From Hyperoplus lanceolatus (Eukaryota; Chordata; Actinopteri; Uranoscopiformes; Ammodytidae): DNA of 64,000 nucleotides. Below are positions 25,404 through 36,992 of the stretch, piece by piece (the first letter of the stretch is position 1; every line of letters begins with the position of its first letter). The notes below the pieces were generated by a model. That model worked only from the letters and a program-made list of their open reading frames with translations. It had not been told where the DNA came from and searched no databases. Both the position numbers and the translations under genes were made by a program. The DNA is taken from the NCBI GenBank assembly GCA_026929865.2, contig CM049396.1:26639501-26703500 (forward strand). The letters run 5' to 3'.

Positions 25404-26510
25404 TTACTCTTGTATAATCAATTTAAACAAGTTGTATATTCTTCACATTTGACTTTAATAAATGTTCTCACTCAACCTTCTTGGCGCTGTGGAAACGAGG
25501 AGGCGAAACAGCTATAAAACCTAACCTGATTCTCCCATAGATAGCAACATTCCTGAGGCCTGCTAAAACAAAGGCCTTGCTGGTCAAGCAAGTTGTAAAC
25601 AGGCTGGGAAGCTTAACCCAGTCAGTAAAGTTTGGCAGAGGACGTCCAGGATGTGCAAGAGGATGATCCCTGAAACCAGATGACAGCAATAAAAACCAAT
25701 CATTGTCCTTTGTTTAGGGAGGTTAAAAAGCCTTGCTGTCGAGAAGGACTTTTCACTTTTTGACTATTCCTGTCCCTGAGGACTGCATAACCTGTTCTGT
25801 GATATCACTTCATTAAACATCCTCTAAGAACTTGGAAACTTCTCTCCAGTCATCCTTTATTTTTGCCTTCCATATTTCCGAATAAACAAACACGTAATTT
25901 AACATCCTGTTACTAACAGTGTAACTTAAGATGTAACCTCATTATCATCCAATTAACAGGTAAGGTAATTGTGTGCAACATTTAAACATGCTAGAGGCAA
26001 AACATAGAAAGTAAATAGTGGGTGTAGATAGTTTTTAAGTTCATTATTCAGACATTCACTTAGGTTCATGCTCAACAACTTTTCATACTTTTCAGCAGAA
26101 TCTTTCAACAGTGCAGGATATAGCTTGACTGATGTTATTTTAACCTCCTGATCTGATATTGAAGCCTGCACATTTATGGATTTGACAGTGGACGGACGGG
26201 AAACCAACGAGCTGAAGTTCGGGACTGTCTCAAAAGTGCATGGAAAATGGACAAGTGAGCGTATCAGATTTGTGTCAATAGTTCTCTCGTTTTTTTGCCA
26301 GGCTCTTCCGACCAGTTTTATATGAACTCAATCTCATCCATCATAATACCTATAATAGAAATCATGCAGTTTCACCAAATGTTATTCTGACTTGTAATTC
26401 TCCACTTTTAAAATATAATATACTACTCCTTCCACCGTTCATTTCCACCCAGAACAGTCATGGTTACACAGATTTTGGTTATGGTTAGACCTATTCTTTT
26501 TTGAACATTG
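25404..26510. other. No recognised gene
   Basis: AT-rich sequence. Short frames at 25468-25689 and 25953-26207 have no motifs. No terminal repeats were seen. Confidence 0.4.
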
Positions 26511-26514
26511 TTAA

Positions 26515-26856
26515 AGGAGAAGTAAGCAATATGGTCCTTTTAGCTAACTTCCTGTCAGTGACTGCAGTTAGCAGTCCCCTCCTTAGTCCCTACGTCACCA
26601 CTACATGAACACGCAGCCATCTTCGTCAAATAGTGCCGCGATGGAGAGTTATCGTTCACGGGCACAGAGACCCGCCTCTTCATAGCGCTCTGTCTCCTGT
26701 TTGGATACAAACTAGCGGGATACTCAACATTTGATCTGGCAAGCTGAATGATTGGGAGACCTGTGTTTTGAATTGTGCATACTGTTTAAGTGATTGCTGT
26801 ATGAATCTAGAATTATTTAACATGTATATTAACAAAAAATATCACTTACCTCTCCT
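26515..26856. mobile_element. TTAA-flanked nonautonomous element, 342 bp
   Basis: The left end AGGAGAAGTAAGCAATAT and the right end ATATCACTTACCTCTCCT are imperfect inverse copies. Both sides carry TTAA (26511-26514 and 26857-26860). TTAA duplications are made by piggyBac and Kolobok transposases. The ends begin AGG rather than the CCC of piggyBac, so Kolobok is possible, but the superfamily is inferred. A fragment of the same body (ACTTCCTGTCAGTGACTGCA) recurs at about 47415-47434. Confidence 0.85.
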
Positions 26857-26860
26857 TTAA

Positions 26861-27762
26861 TATGGGTACATGGCTATAATGTTATTTTGATGGCAGCTTA
26901 ACTTCAACATCTAGAAAGTGGGGCATAGAGACCATAGTCCTATTCGTCTATCCATGGAGAATCTGTAGTCCAAAGCCACACCCCGTCTGCAGAGATGAAG
27001 CGACGCCCCGCTCAAATCACTCTTCAAGACTCTCTCCACATGAGATCCTCTTACACCAGATTAACTAGATTTGTGTTTTTCTCTTCCAGGCAATTAAACG
27101 TGTGTGCGTGTGTTGAGTTAAATGAGATCACTGAAAGTAATTACCAGTATTCATCACTGCAGCCCAGCACGTTTGCATCATGCATCTCTTTCCCTTTTTT
27201 TCGACTAGGTAAGGCTGCATCTAGTAGTCAGCACTCTTCTCACTTGGACTAAAAGGGTATTGAAGCATCCTCATTTTGTAAACAATGCTGATTTCTATGG
27301 AATGATACAGTTTATTCACGGTCATGGTTTGATGCCAAAGTTTATCCTCTCAATAAATTGATTAAATACCATCAATTTATTTCTAATAATGAATCCATTT
27401 ATTGGAAAATTCTGATTTTTGGTCCCTAGAACCTTCTTTACTCGCATCAGTGTATGTGTTACGCACAGGAAAACAAGATCTAATTGCTCACTTCTCACAG
27501 AATGTGCACTGTGTGAGGGATCTGTGCCCCTCATTGGTGGATGGGTTAATAAAACTGAAGCAGCCCCCCTAGGTATGCTGCCATTACCTTTCCTAGAAGG
27601 ACATTGTCTGATGTCTGATATGTTTTCCATCCTTGTTTCCAAATGTCAAATCAAATGCTATGGTTAAGGTAAATAGCCTAAACTATATTTTTTCCACTCT
27701 ACATTTTTTTAAATACAGTGAGTCAACGTTATGAGCTTCTGTATGTGGCAGTAAATGAAACC

Positions 27763-27801
<39 letters not shown>

Positions 27802-29260
27802 ACGTGTGCCTGTGTGTGTGTGTGTAGAGGGGGGATAAGGGCAGATTTTACACCTCTGACTACCAGTCTTGCTCTCTGCCGGGCCTTAAATGGAAGGGAA
27901 TACTGGATACTTGCTATAAAACAGATACAGCTTGAAGGAGGGAGAAAAAGTTAACTTGTCTATTTCCTATCTATCAGAAAGAAAAACTACGGTATGTCTC
28001 TCGTGGATCAATCACTTGTTTTAAAAGGAATGAGGATTGCGAAATTTCCCTTTTCTTTTCAGAAGCTCATCTTTAGGGAATTAGTGTGGTGTTGTTTTCT
28101 ATCGGCTGAAGGACACAATGGACCGATAAAGGGCCAAAACAAAAAAATACGCAGCAAACCAATATTTTTCCAGTTACCAGAAAACAAGAAGTTAAATAAC
28201 AATAAAAGCTATGCTGAACAGAAACACTTACTGTATGCAAAAACAAATGTATGAGTACAAAACTAAGAATCCATGCTATTACTGCACACAGGGGATTTAA
28301 TTGGGTGTTGAGTGCTGCCCTGTCCAGGAGAAAAAAAAACGAGTGAAGAAAGCCTGATTCTCCAGACTCCAGAATGTGTGAGGTTGCTTGCGGAATAACA
28401 AATGGTCTGAGTGAAACGGCTTGTGAGCAGCGAATCACTGTTTAATATGAGAATAATGTCTGTTCAGAGTGTGACCCACTGACTTCTATAATAGAGCTGT
28501 GAAGTCTTCCGCGGGGCTCCCAGAGTAGGCATGTTAAACCGCAACGGCTGAGGTCAGACTATTGAAATGCAATATTGAGTATGTATATAACCTTACTTGC
28601 ATGAGGCTAATGCTGGTTCAGGTTCAATGTGGCAATGAACCTTCCAGTCACATAGTCACCACAGACATTATCTGCTGTATAATTGGCATGTAGAGGGCCA
28701 GGTGGTGGTGAGGAAGGCTGAGTGGGAGGCGTTGGGTCAACACACATAGGTTAACCATTAAGAGGATTGGCTATAAAAATGACTATATTTGATATACTGC
28801 AGGCCTTAGGTTATATATACCGTGGTATATCAATGTCAGCTAACCACTAGTAATACTTCAAGTGTGAGCTGGATCTGGTCACATTTTGGGTTTTTGACTT
28901 TCGCTTTATTAGGATTATTTGTACTGTAAATGTCTCTTACTTTAATCTGAGAGGTTTGTTGTATCAACCAAACGTTCTTAACTTTACATTTTAAGTTTCA
29001 ACTTGCATTTGATGAAAGCCTGTTTGTGAATGAATGCATGGGCGTAAGATTTGATCATTAGCATGCACAACTGATAGCTGAGGCTTTACTATAAACTCCC
29101 CCACAGGTTTCTGACCTCTCTAGCACACACTCTCTTTCTCTGTCCATGTGAAAGATATATGTTTAGTGTTTCACAGTGTGTTGTTTATTATTTAAATGAC
29201 TTTGTGCAATTAAATAAATCAAATAAAAATTGTTACGTTCTGCTCTATTTGTGGTCAAGT
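26861..29260. other. Unique sequence, no gene recognised
   Basis: Contains a TG microsatellite (about 27764-27826) and otherwise non-repetitive sequence. The 121-codon minus-strand frame at 28073-28438 and the other frames have no recognisable motifs. Confidence 0.4.
27764..27826. repeat. (TG)n microsatellite
   Basis: A TG run with a CACGTGTGCC interruption near 27800. Confidence 0.95.
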
Positions 29261-29264
29261 AGTT

Positions 29265-29326
29265 TAGTAGGGTCAATAGTGTTAATGGTGTCCTTGAGTG
29301 TCATGAAAGGCGCCTTTAAATAAAAT

Positions 29327-29387
<61 letters not shown>
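29265..29387 (+). mobile_element. LINE 3-prime tail (L2-like) with (ATT)n
   Basis: GTGTCCTTGAGTG, then AAAGGCGCCTTTAAATAAAATG, then about 20 ATT units. The same tail, in diverged form, ends the LINE fragment at 55438-56068, where it follows reverse-transcriptase coding sequence. Only the 3-prime UTR is left here, so it is a strongly 5-prime truncated insertion in plus orientation whose tail expanded into a microsatellite. Confidence 0.8.
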
Positions 29388-30692
29388 GGGACCCATCAAA
29401 ATGAGAAACTATTATTGTCGACCACTTGTCGCAACAATTGGGAAAAGAAAATCAATTTACATTGAGGTTCATCTTTACTTATTGCTATTTTAGTTGATCC
29501 TGGTAACACAATTTAACCCAAATCTCATTTGATTACTGACATATAATTCAAAGCAATTGTGTCTTGTCCAGAAAGGCGGTATTTCTGTTCCAGACTTAAA
29601 TGACAGAACGTACCACATACTAATAAAAGGGACAATTCTAATGACAACATTTTTTAGTTATTAAATTGCTCGTATGTGCTGCTTACATTTGTTTGGAAAA
29701 GTGGTTCATGCATGAAGCCCAATGTTCTCACAAAGTTCATTGCTGGATATCTGGGACATTACTAAAAACAAGGGGTTCTTTTTTAGTTTCTTGCATTGCC
29801 TTGTGACTTTGCTGCAGCAATGATAATGTGTCCCCAGATCTCAGTAATTATTTTGGGGAGTTTATAATCATCTGAACCTATAGAAATTATGACCAACACT
29901 ACTGTATACAAATAACCCCCAACTCCAGTTGTTCCAGAGTTCTCCCTCCAACAATTCTGCCTCTCACCAAAATAAATCATTCATGTGTTGAAGAGCTCTG
30001 ATGGCCCAGAACGCGGCTGCCGTCGTAACAAGCTTTTAATCCATCAACACAAATGCTGAGCTAGGGTGTTTAGCCGAAACATATACTGTAAACAAAGCTC
30101 TTGCCAAACGCACAGCGAGGAAAACCGAAACCTCTTTATCACTGATAATGATCCACGGCCATTTAGGAGGGCAGGAAGCAGACAGGTTGCTCCGGCAGTA
30201 AGTGAATGAATATTCTTTAAGGGCTAGAGAGTAATTCACTGGCACGACAAGCTGCCCCTTCTCCAAGACAAATGTGTGTTGCTAATGCAGGGGAACACTA
30301 GTGGGAGGAGGGGAGGGGGAGGGTCCCGAGGAAAGACCCACTCTTTCTTTAATGTACTCTCTGCAGATGGATTGAAACCGCGACGGCCAGCACAGGGGCG
30401 CAATTAATATTTTGATTAGAACTCTGGGCAAAAAAATATCCAGTGATGTATCTCCAAACTGGGTTTTATATGGCTCCAAACTGGGCTTTATATGGACATA
30501 TTGGAAATAGTGATGATGTTTCTCTGAATTTAGCATTGGTCAATACAAAAAAAAACATCAGAAAGGACAGGAAACAATTCATCTGTCTAAAACAACAAAC
30601 AAACAACAACCCAACCCAATACAAATACAAATCCATGTTGTAATTTGGTGAGTTAGTTGCATGATAGTAGAACATCTGGAAAGATCGAGGCA
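29388..30692. other. No recognised gene
   Basis: Unique-looking sequence with short frames only. No terminal repeats or splice-linked coding exons were seen. Confidence 0.4.
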
Positions 30693-30694
30693 TA

Positions 30695-32000
30695 GGGGAG
30701 AACGGGTTAATTTGTCACACGGGTAGGTTGTCACAATCGTTATATCTCGGAACCAGAAGGCGCTGTCTGTTAAATTTTGATATGTAAATATCCACAACTG
30801 GGATCAGAGGTCACCTACATAGTCTTCCTTGGAGTTAGACTGCTGTATTTGAGGTGAGAGGACTGTTAGTGTTTTTCTTGTCAAATTGAAAATATTTAGC
30901 TCCTCAGTATTTTTCTTCTAGGCTTTTAAACAATGGGTTTATAACAAAACACTTCTTACCTTAAAAAAGTGTGAAGGGTAAGCTATAGTTTAGATTGTTT
31001 TTAGCAAGCTAATTAGTTGTCAGATGGTTGGTGGCCTCAATGCTAGCAATAAATTCCAGTTGGGGTTGGTCGTCACAATTTTTGGGGGGTTGGTTGTCAC
31101 ATGTTATCCAAAGGGTGCAGCCAGGAAAGGAACCCAATAACAAAAGAAAATGTCAAGCTGTATCCTCACTGACGCCCCAGAGAAGGAGAGAATTGAGCAG
31201 GAAAGGCAGCTAGCATGCAAAAGAGAAAAAGGGCAACAAAATCAAAACGACCCAGTGCATCCCAAACTAGACCAGTTACAAGGCTACTGCACCCCAGTGC
31301 ACTCCACACCAGCTGGGGAAGAAGAAACAGAAGTGAAAGAGACAGGAGGAGGAATCTTCATCAGATGAAGAGGATAGTTTGTGTTTGGTTTGTATGGAAA
31401 TGTTCTCCAGCACCCGTTCAGGGGAGGTAAGGGAGAAGTGTTGTATGTGCAACCATTGGGCACACAATCTCTGCTTAGTTAGAGTGAGCAGACCCTACAT
31501 TTGCCATCACTGTAACTCAGATAGTGAATGTGTGTATCCTAGTAGTTGAGTAGGTTATCATTGTTAGACCTATTTGTTGTGTTCTTTATGTTGTTACATA
31601 CAGTAGGTTGGTCTTAAATAAATGTCCTTTTAGTTAATTCCTTGCTCATTTTGTGTTAAGATGCATAAAGTTATGTAGGCCTATTTTTCAACTTGACAAT
31701 GAAATTAAACTTTCAAATGTAGTTCTGCTTTCTTGCCTCCTTTTTAAGATTTTTCCCATAAAGATAACATTGTGACAAACAACCCCATAGTGTGTGACAA
31801 CCGACCCCTTGATGGGGTTGGTTGTCACAAAGTGTTAGAGTGCCTTTGATGGTAAATTTCTACTTTATTACAATAAGTTAGAAAAAGTGAGGGGTTCACA
31901 TTAAGCTTCAATTTAATGTAGGAATGACTATTGAAAAATGTTTAGGTGATGAGCAATTCTCACTAGAGTAAAAAGTGTGCCTACTTACCCAGGTCTCCCC
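30695..32000 (+). mobile_element. Pogo-like (Tc1/mariner superfamily) element, 1306 bp
   Basis: The left end GGGGAGAACGGGTTAATTTG and the inverse of the right end, GGGGAGACCTGGGTAAGTAG, are imperfect inverted repeats. They are flanked by TA (30693-30694 and 32001-32002). Several internal copies of GGTTGTCACA in both orientations look like transposase-binding repeats. The central part (about 31130-31549) retains a frameshifted remnant of the transposase C-terminus, with an ILTDAPEK motif followed by a PHD-like zinc finger. The catalytic DDE domain is missing, so it is nonautonomous. The pogo-like assignment rests on the TA duplication plus this C-terminal arrangement. Confidence 0.75.
31130..31549 (+). 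pseudogene. Remnant of pogo-like transposase C-terminus with PHD-like zinc finger
   Basis: Three frames must be combined. NKRKCQA lies in one frame at about 31137-31157. ILTDAPEKERIEQERQ follows in a second frame starting near 31162. From 31337 to the stop at 31547-31549 a third frame of 70 codons is open. This last part is an acidic Ser/Glu/Asp stretch followed by CLVC, then KCCMCNHWAHNLC, then YICHHC. The spacing is of the Cys4-His-Cys3 PHD type, with the usual Trp just before the His. Pogo-like elements in animals often end with such a charged linker and Cys-rich finger. There is no start codon in the last frame, and an in-frame stop at 31334-31336 precedes it. The gene is dead, although all eight zinc-ligand positions survive. 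Confidence 0.75.
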
Positions 32001-32002
32001 TA

Positions 32003-33686
32003 TTTATCAATTGAAATTAAAGATATCGTCATGTAAGTTTGATAGAAATCCAATTTAGCGGGCTATGCCCTAGTTCTTATTATTCAATAAGTATTTTGAA
32101 CCAATCACGACGGTTCTCTTCCAAAGCATTCTTTAATAACAATGGATGTCGCGATGGAGACCGTTCGATACGGCCACGCACCTCACGCACAATCCTGTCA
32201 AACGGTCTAGTCCAGGCCCCCAGGAGCAGTGCCTTCTTCCTTAATCCAGCAGGGCTCAGTGGCCAAGCCTGCTATTTAGATTGTTTAAGCTGGCTGTGGA
32301 CGGGTCAGTAAAACAAAATGGAATTCATAGGAGCCCGGAAGCAGATATCCCTATCACTCAAATACAAACGTCCAACAGGAATGTGTCTCCGCAAACATTT
32401 TCTGGATATAAATCAAAGGCTTATGCTTATCTTTAGACCATGTACTAATAACTAATTCTCTTTTCAAAACGCCACCTCATGCGTTTTATTAGCCGTTTTA
32501 TTTTCAGTTTTAGCCGTTAGCCCAAAGAGGGGTGGGGCTTACGACTTCTAGCTTACAATGCTAGAGAACGAGAATACTTCTACATCCGGAGTGTCAGGCT
32601 TTAGGGGCGTGTTAAGAAAATTCTGATTCTGTATGTTGCGCTGCGCCAATGAGCAGCTTCATAGGAATAAATTGGGTCCATGTTAAACTATGGTGTCCAT
32701 TTCTTTATAGGTCCATGGTCTAGACAGTAAAAAAAAGCTGTTTTTCAACACATTTTTATAACATTTACGATAAAACATTTCAATAGCATTTTTAAAAAAA
32801 CATTTTGAGACATCCAACTTTGATATCATATATTAGATTTTACTATATTTTAGACTCAGTTTCCAGAGGCTTTAACTACATATTTTTACACTGCTCTCTT
32901 ATTAATCTAAATTCTTCAATGCCCTTATACTGTATATTGTGTGCACTGGACCATTGTTTACTTTGGGGGAGTTATGGGGGAGATAACTCTATATTCAAGT
33001 TATAACAATGTCCTCAACTGGCCGCCCGTCGGCTTGCCTGGCTGGCGCTTGCTTCCCAGTGCAGGTGAAGCCAGTGAGTGGTGGTGGTGAGCAGCTGTCA
33101 GAGAGGGCCTGTAATTGGAGCCCATTGCACCATTAGTCCTGCCCATTAGGCCTGTTATGATCGCTGTCTGTCTCCGATACACTCCTACAGTCACTGTCTC
33201 CATTTGACCCAGGGCACTCCCTCCTTCACGGGCACGGAGCTGAGGCTTAATGACTTGTCATGTGTCCACCTGTGACTATTTTTCGGGGGGCTGACGATCC
33301 AGCGTGACACATCCCCCCCATTGTGCGTTCGTGTCTGATCTGTAATGGTCTCCATCCATACAGGGAATTGTGTGAGTGTTCACCCGAGGCACAACAAAAA
33401 AAAATTGAGTGATTGTATTTCTCCGTCTCTGCGTTTTAGCAAAGTGAAAGTCCAAGTGCACGGAGGTAGAGAGGACAGGTGTAATAGAAACTGCGATGGG
33501 TGGAGGGTTGGATGAGACGTGAGAGGTATGTATGGGGGTAAAATCAGCAGCTGTCAGTGCCAAATTGTTTGCTTTTTAGGAGGGGCACTCACACAAGATA
33601 CCAACCATTTCCCCTCCAACACTGGGGTTTAACGTACAAGAATATCAAAAACTTGTTGCCTCTTAACTTTTCTCCAGATCAATATC
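32003..33686. other. No recognised gene
   Basis: Unique-looking sequence. Near 32434-32720, TAGACCATG and CATGGTCTA are inverse and could be the ends of a small decayed element, but the match is too short to call. The segment at 33407-33427 is the likely source of a 21-base copy found at 34394-34414. Confidence 0.4.
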
Positions 33687-33719
33687 AGCTAAATCGGTAA
33701 CACTTTACAATAAGGTACA

Positions 33720-34238
33720 CAAAAAAGAGTAGTTACCCTTTTAAAAGAGTAGTTAACCTTTTAAAAAGGGTGGTTAACCTTTTTAAAAGGGTAGTTAACC
33801 TTTTTAAAAATAGTAGTTTACCTTTTAAAAAGAGTAGTTAACCTTTTTAAAAAGGGTAGTTTACCTTTTTAAAAATAGTAGTTTACCTTTTAAAAAGAGT
33901 AGTTACCCTTCCAAAAAAGAGTAGTTATCCTTTTTAAAAAGAGTAGTTAACCTTTTAAAAAGAGTAGTTAACCTTTTTAAAAAGGGTAGTTTACCTTTTT
34001 AAAAAGCGTATTTTACATTTTAAAAAGAGTAGTTTACCTTTTAAAAAGAGTAGTTACCTTTTAACAAGGGTAGTTAACCTTTTAAAAAGAGTAGTTTACC
34101 TTTTAGAAAGGGTAGTTTACCCTTTAAATAGAGTACTTTACCTTTTAAAAAGGGTAGTTGACCCTTTTAAAAAGAGTGGTTAACCTTTTAAAAAGAGTAG
34201 TTTACCTTTTAAAAAGGGTAGTTTACCTTTTAAAAAGA
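33720..34238. repeat. Minisatellite array, left arm
   Basis: About 24 tandem units of 21-22 bases alternating AGAGTAGTTAACC/GGGTAGTTTACC with TTTTAAAA spacers. The units differ mostly at one or two positions. The small 61-codon frame at 34158-34343 is just this repeat translated (LLKRVV). Confidence 0.97.
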
Positions 34239-34390
34239 ATCAAATCAAATCAAATCAGTTTTATTTGTATAGCCCAAAATCACAAATACATTTGTCTCAG
34301 TGGGCTTTACGATTCATACAATATGATATATGATACAATATGATACAATATGACACCCTGCCCTTACACCCTTAGCTCGGGTGAGAAAAA
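34239..34390. repeat. Dispersed fish repeat at the hairpin centre
   Basis: ATCAAATCAAATCAAATCAG leads into TTTTATTTGTATAGCCCAAA, then TCTCAGTGGGCTTTACGA and a degenerate ATATGATACA repeat. The ATTTATATAGCCC...CAGTGGGCTTTAC type is a common interspersed repeat in fish. No target duplication is clear, so it may have arrived through rearrangement rather than clean insertion. Confidence 0.75.
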
Positions 34391-34393
34391 AAA

Positions 34394-34414
34394 GAGTGAT
34401 TGTATTTCTCCGTC
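34394..34414 (+). repeat. 21-base copy of upstream unique sequence
   Basis: Bases 34394-34414 are identical to 33407-33427, which lie about 990 bases upstream in sequence outside the element. Both copies are also preceded by an A-run. It sits exactly between the dispersed repeat and the right arm, as expected of a templated filler at a repaired break. Confidence 0.9.
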
Positions 34415-35240
34415 GGTTAACTACCCTTTTTAAAAGGTTAACTACTCTTTTTAAAAGGTTATCTACTATTTTTAACAGGTAAACTACTCTTTTTAAAAGG
34501 GTAACTACTCTTTTTAACAGGTAAACTACTATTTTTAAAAGGTTGACTACCCTTTTTAAAAGGTTAACTACTCTTTTTAACAGGTAAACTACTCTTTTTA
34601 AAAGGCTAACTGTGACGGGAGAATTAGTTCCAGTGATGCTTTACTTAGACATCTGTGAATTGTATAATGTTCACACCTTCTGTTTGTTAAGTACCATTTA
34701 TAAGGGGTGGGCATGAAGAATGTTCTTGGGAAACAGCTCCCAAGACTTCCTCGAGAGTTTAATTGCTTTATGACCTAACACATGTTAAGGTGTTTTTCTA
34801 TCATGTGTTTATCAAATGGATGTATTTGTGTTGACACTTAAACTGATGTAACAGATGTAAACACATTTAACTGCATATAAGGCTGCAAGTTTAAAGTGAT
34901 GTTTGTCATTCCTCCTACCCTCATTCATGGGAAGAGTGGTCTGACCCTTTTCAGCTGAATCGCATTTTGATTTCTGTTTGTTTTATCTACTTTTATTAAA
35001 TTATTTAGATTGAGAAGTTTCAGTTCATTTATTCCCACAAGGTTTAACTGATTAAAAACTTCCACGACAGTAACTACTCTTTTTAAAAGGTAAACTACTC
35101 TTTTTTGGAAGGGTAACTACTCTTTTTAAAAGGTAAACTACTCTTTTTTGGAAGGGTAACTGCTCTTTTTAAAAAGGTAAACTACCCTTTTTAAAAAGGT
35201 TAACAACTCTTTTTAAAAGGGTAACTGCTCTTTTTTTGTG
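34415..35240. repeat. Minisatellite array, right (inverted) arm, split by an insertion
   Basis: About 17 units in inverse orientation to the left arm (GGTTAACTACTCTTTTTAAA type). They occupy 34415-34610 and 35070-35240, with the solo-LTR-like insertion between. Paired with the left arm they would form a very long imperfect hairpin. Confidence 0.95.
34611..35069 (+). mobile_element. Solo-LTR-like insertion, 459 bp
   Basis: The segment interrupts the minisatellite cleanly. It begins TGTGACGGGAG and ends TTCCACGACA, so it has TG...CA ends. The flanks are CTAAC (34606-34610) and GTAAC (35070-35074), a 5-base duplication with one mismatch. Inside are a TATA-like TATAAGG at 34876-34882 and an ATTAAA polyadenylation-type signal at 34995-35000, in the order expected for an LTR. 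No internal retroelement sequence is attached, which fits LTR-LTR recombination. The five-base duplication is common for gypsy/Ty3 elements and some endogenous retroviruses; the family is not determined. Confidence 0.75.
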
Positions 35241-35270
35241 TACCTTATTGGAAAGTGTTACAGCTAAATC

Positions 35271-36916
35271 CAATTTCCACTAAAAATCCCCCAAACCAGC
35301 TACTGTGTCTGACTCAATGTGCTCTGTGTCCGTCTCCTTTATTTATACAGTAACACAGCCTCCTGCATTTACTGCACCATTTCAGCTCATTACATTCCCC
35401 TTTCCCCCAACTCTGTGAAAGCCTGAATCCTCTCAAGCATGACACCTGGAAATGGAATCTAATTGGAGCTATATTCTGATTGTGGAACCGACAGCGTATC
35501 GATCTTTTCATAGGGTTGCTAGACTGCAGTGTGTGTGCTGAATGTATCCCTGCCAGGGAAAAAATGAAATCCTGAATTAGCAAGATGTGCACCACGGTCT
35601 GCGGCTGTTCCAGTTTTTTTTTTTGCAGTAACACCACAGTTATTGTGGCAAACTGCATGCTGCGCCAGGGGAGAGCGAAAGCTCAGATCCCTTTTGGCAG
35701 CAGGCATTGTAACAGAGCAGTTTTATTTTTATACCTTTGGGAAGGGAATGTGGAGTTATACTTTATACTTGTGAAAATGGAGTCAGAGCGGTGGTAATGT
35801 TGGTGGCATGCATAGCAGTGCCTGGAAACCGTTTTATTTTCTTGTGGGAGGAAGACGGTTTATTATGTTCCGTCCTTGAGGATTTTGATGAAATAAATAT
35901 TGCCATAATGTGACAAGCTAGTTCAGGGACGGTTTTAGAAACTTTTGAAAGGGGTTTGAAGGGACTGGGGCACAGGTTCAAAGATGACGGGCACATTGCT
36001 TCTCCCACTTATTATATACTGTACGTATATTGATATGCACTGTACATATGTATGTACATTTTTTCTGTCAGATGGATAAAGCTTTTTGTTCCTAGTTCTG
36101 TTTTACTAATCTTAATCATTGCAAGAAATGCCCACACTTGAACAAGCCTCATTTTCACTTGCACAATTAGCCATAAATGTATTTATGACTTTTGTCATTT
36201 TGTTGTTACACTTAGTAACAACAAAATTAGTGACATTGCCAAACAACCATTGAAATCTTGTCAGTGTATTTAGTCACCCACAGCTAGCTCAAGAAGTGTA
36301 GAAATGTGTCTCTCTAGTGTGGCCTGAAGTGTGTGTGAGTTGTTGGAAATAGTGTATTTATGATTATTCTGCATTGTGTATCATTTATACATCTGGCCAC
36401 CTGGTTCTTAGATTATCAGCCAATGTGCCTCTGGACATTGAAACACCTCACCACCTGAGGTCACCTCCTAAAAGGAGGCATTGCCAATCTTGCTCCCTGT
36501 TGCTCTTTGGCAGGCAGGCCCCACCCATTTCCTGGTTGCCATGCTTCTTCCTCATGTTGTCACCCGTGCAGGTATGTAAGCATTAGCTGCAATTGTTTGC
36601 ATTTGAAATTAGGCCTCCAATTGGCCGTTATCTCAGTCTTACTTGCCTTTTTGTAGTGGAAATTCCTCTGCTTGTGTGATTTTCTGTTCTTTTTGTTGTT
36701 GTTGTGAACTGCTTGCGTCTGCTGCCGTTTAGTACTACCGCTCCAGCGGGAGCTAAGTGCCTGGTTATGCGTTCTGCAAATTCAAACTAGTTCCTTGGGT
36801 GAAATTCCCAAGGTGGTGTAGTCTGGCTTTTTATTATTTAAGGTAATGTTTCCATCTACAATTCATTTTCCAAACACACCCATTACCATTTGTTGCCACA
36901 GTTACAAAGTACTCAA

Positions 36917-36992
<76 letters not shown>

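Larger units (their letters stand above)
33696..35261. mobile_element. Inverted-minisatellite DNA element with 9-bp target duplication
   Basis: The left end GGTAACACTTTACAATAAGG and the inverse of the right end, GTAACACTTTCCAATAAGG, continue into matching GTACACAAAAAA, giving inverted ends of about 40 bases. AGCTAAATC flanks both sides (33687-33695 and 35262-35270). The interior is an array of 21-22 bp units of the type AGAGTAGTTAACCTTTTTAA: about 24 in the left arm and about 17 inverted in the right arm. The arms are separated by a dispersed repeat and a short copied segment. The right arm is split by a solo-LTR-like insertion. No protein is encoded. The 9-bp duplication argues for a nonautonomous DNA transposon, superfamily unknown. 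Confidence 0.93.

Noticed and set aside
31028-31430. Overlapping ATG-started frames in the pogo-like element as separate small genes
   Set aside because: They mix out-of-frame sequence; the family-like residues jump between three frames, so this is one decayed coding region.
34158-34343. 61-codon frame with repeated LLKRVV as a repeat protein
   Set aside because: It is a translation of the minisatellite and then of the dispersed repeat.
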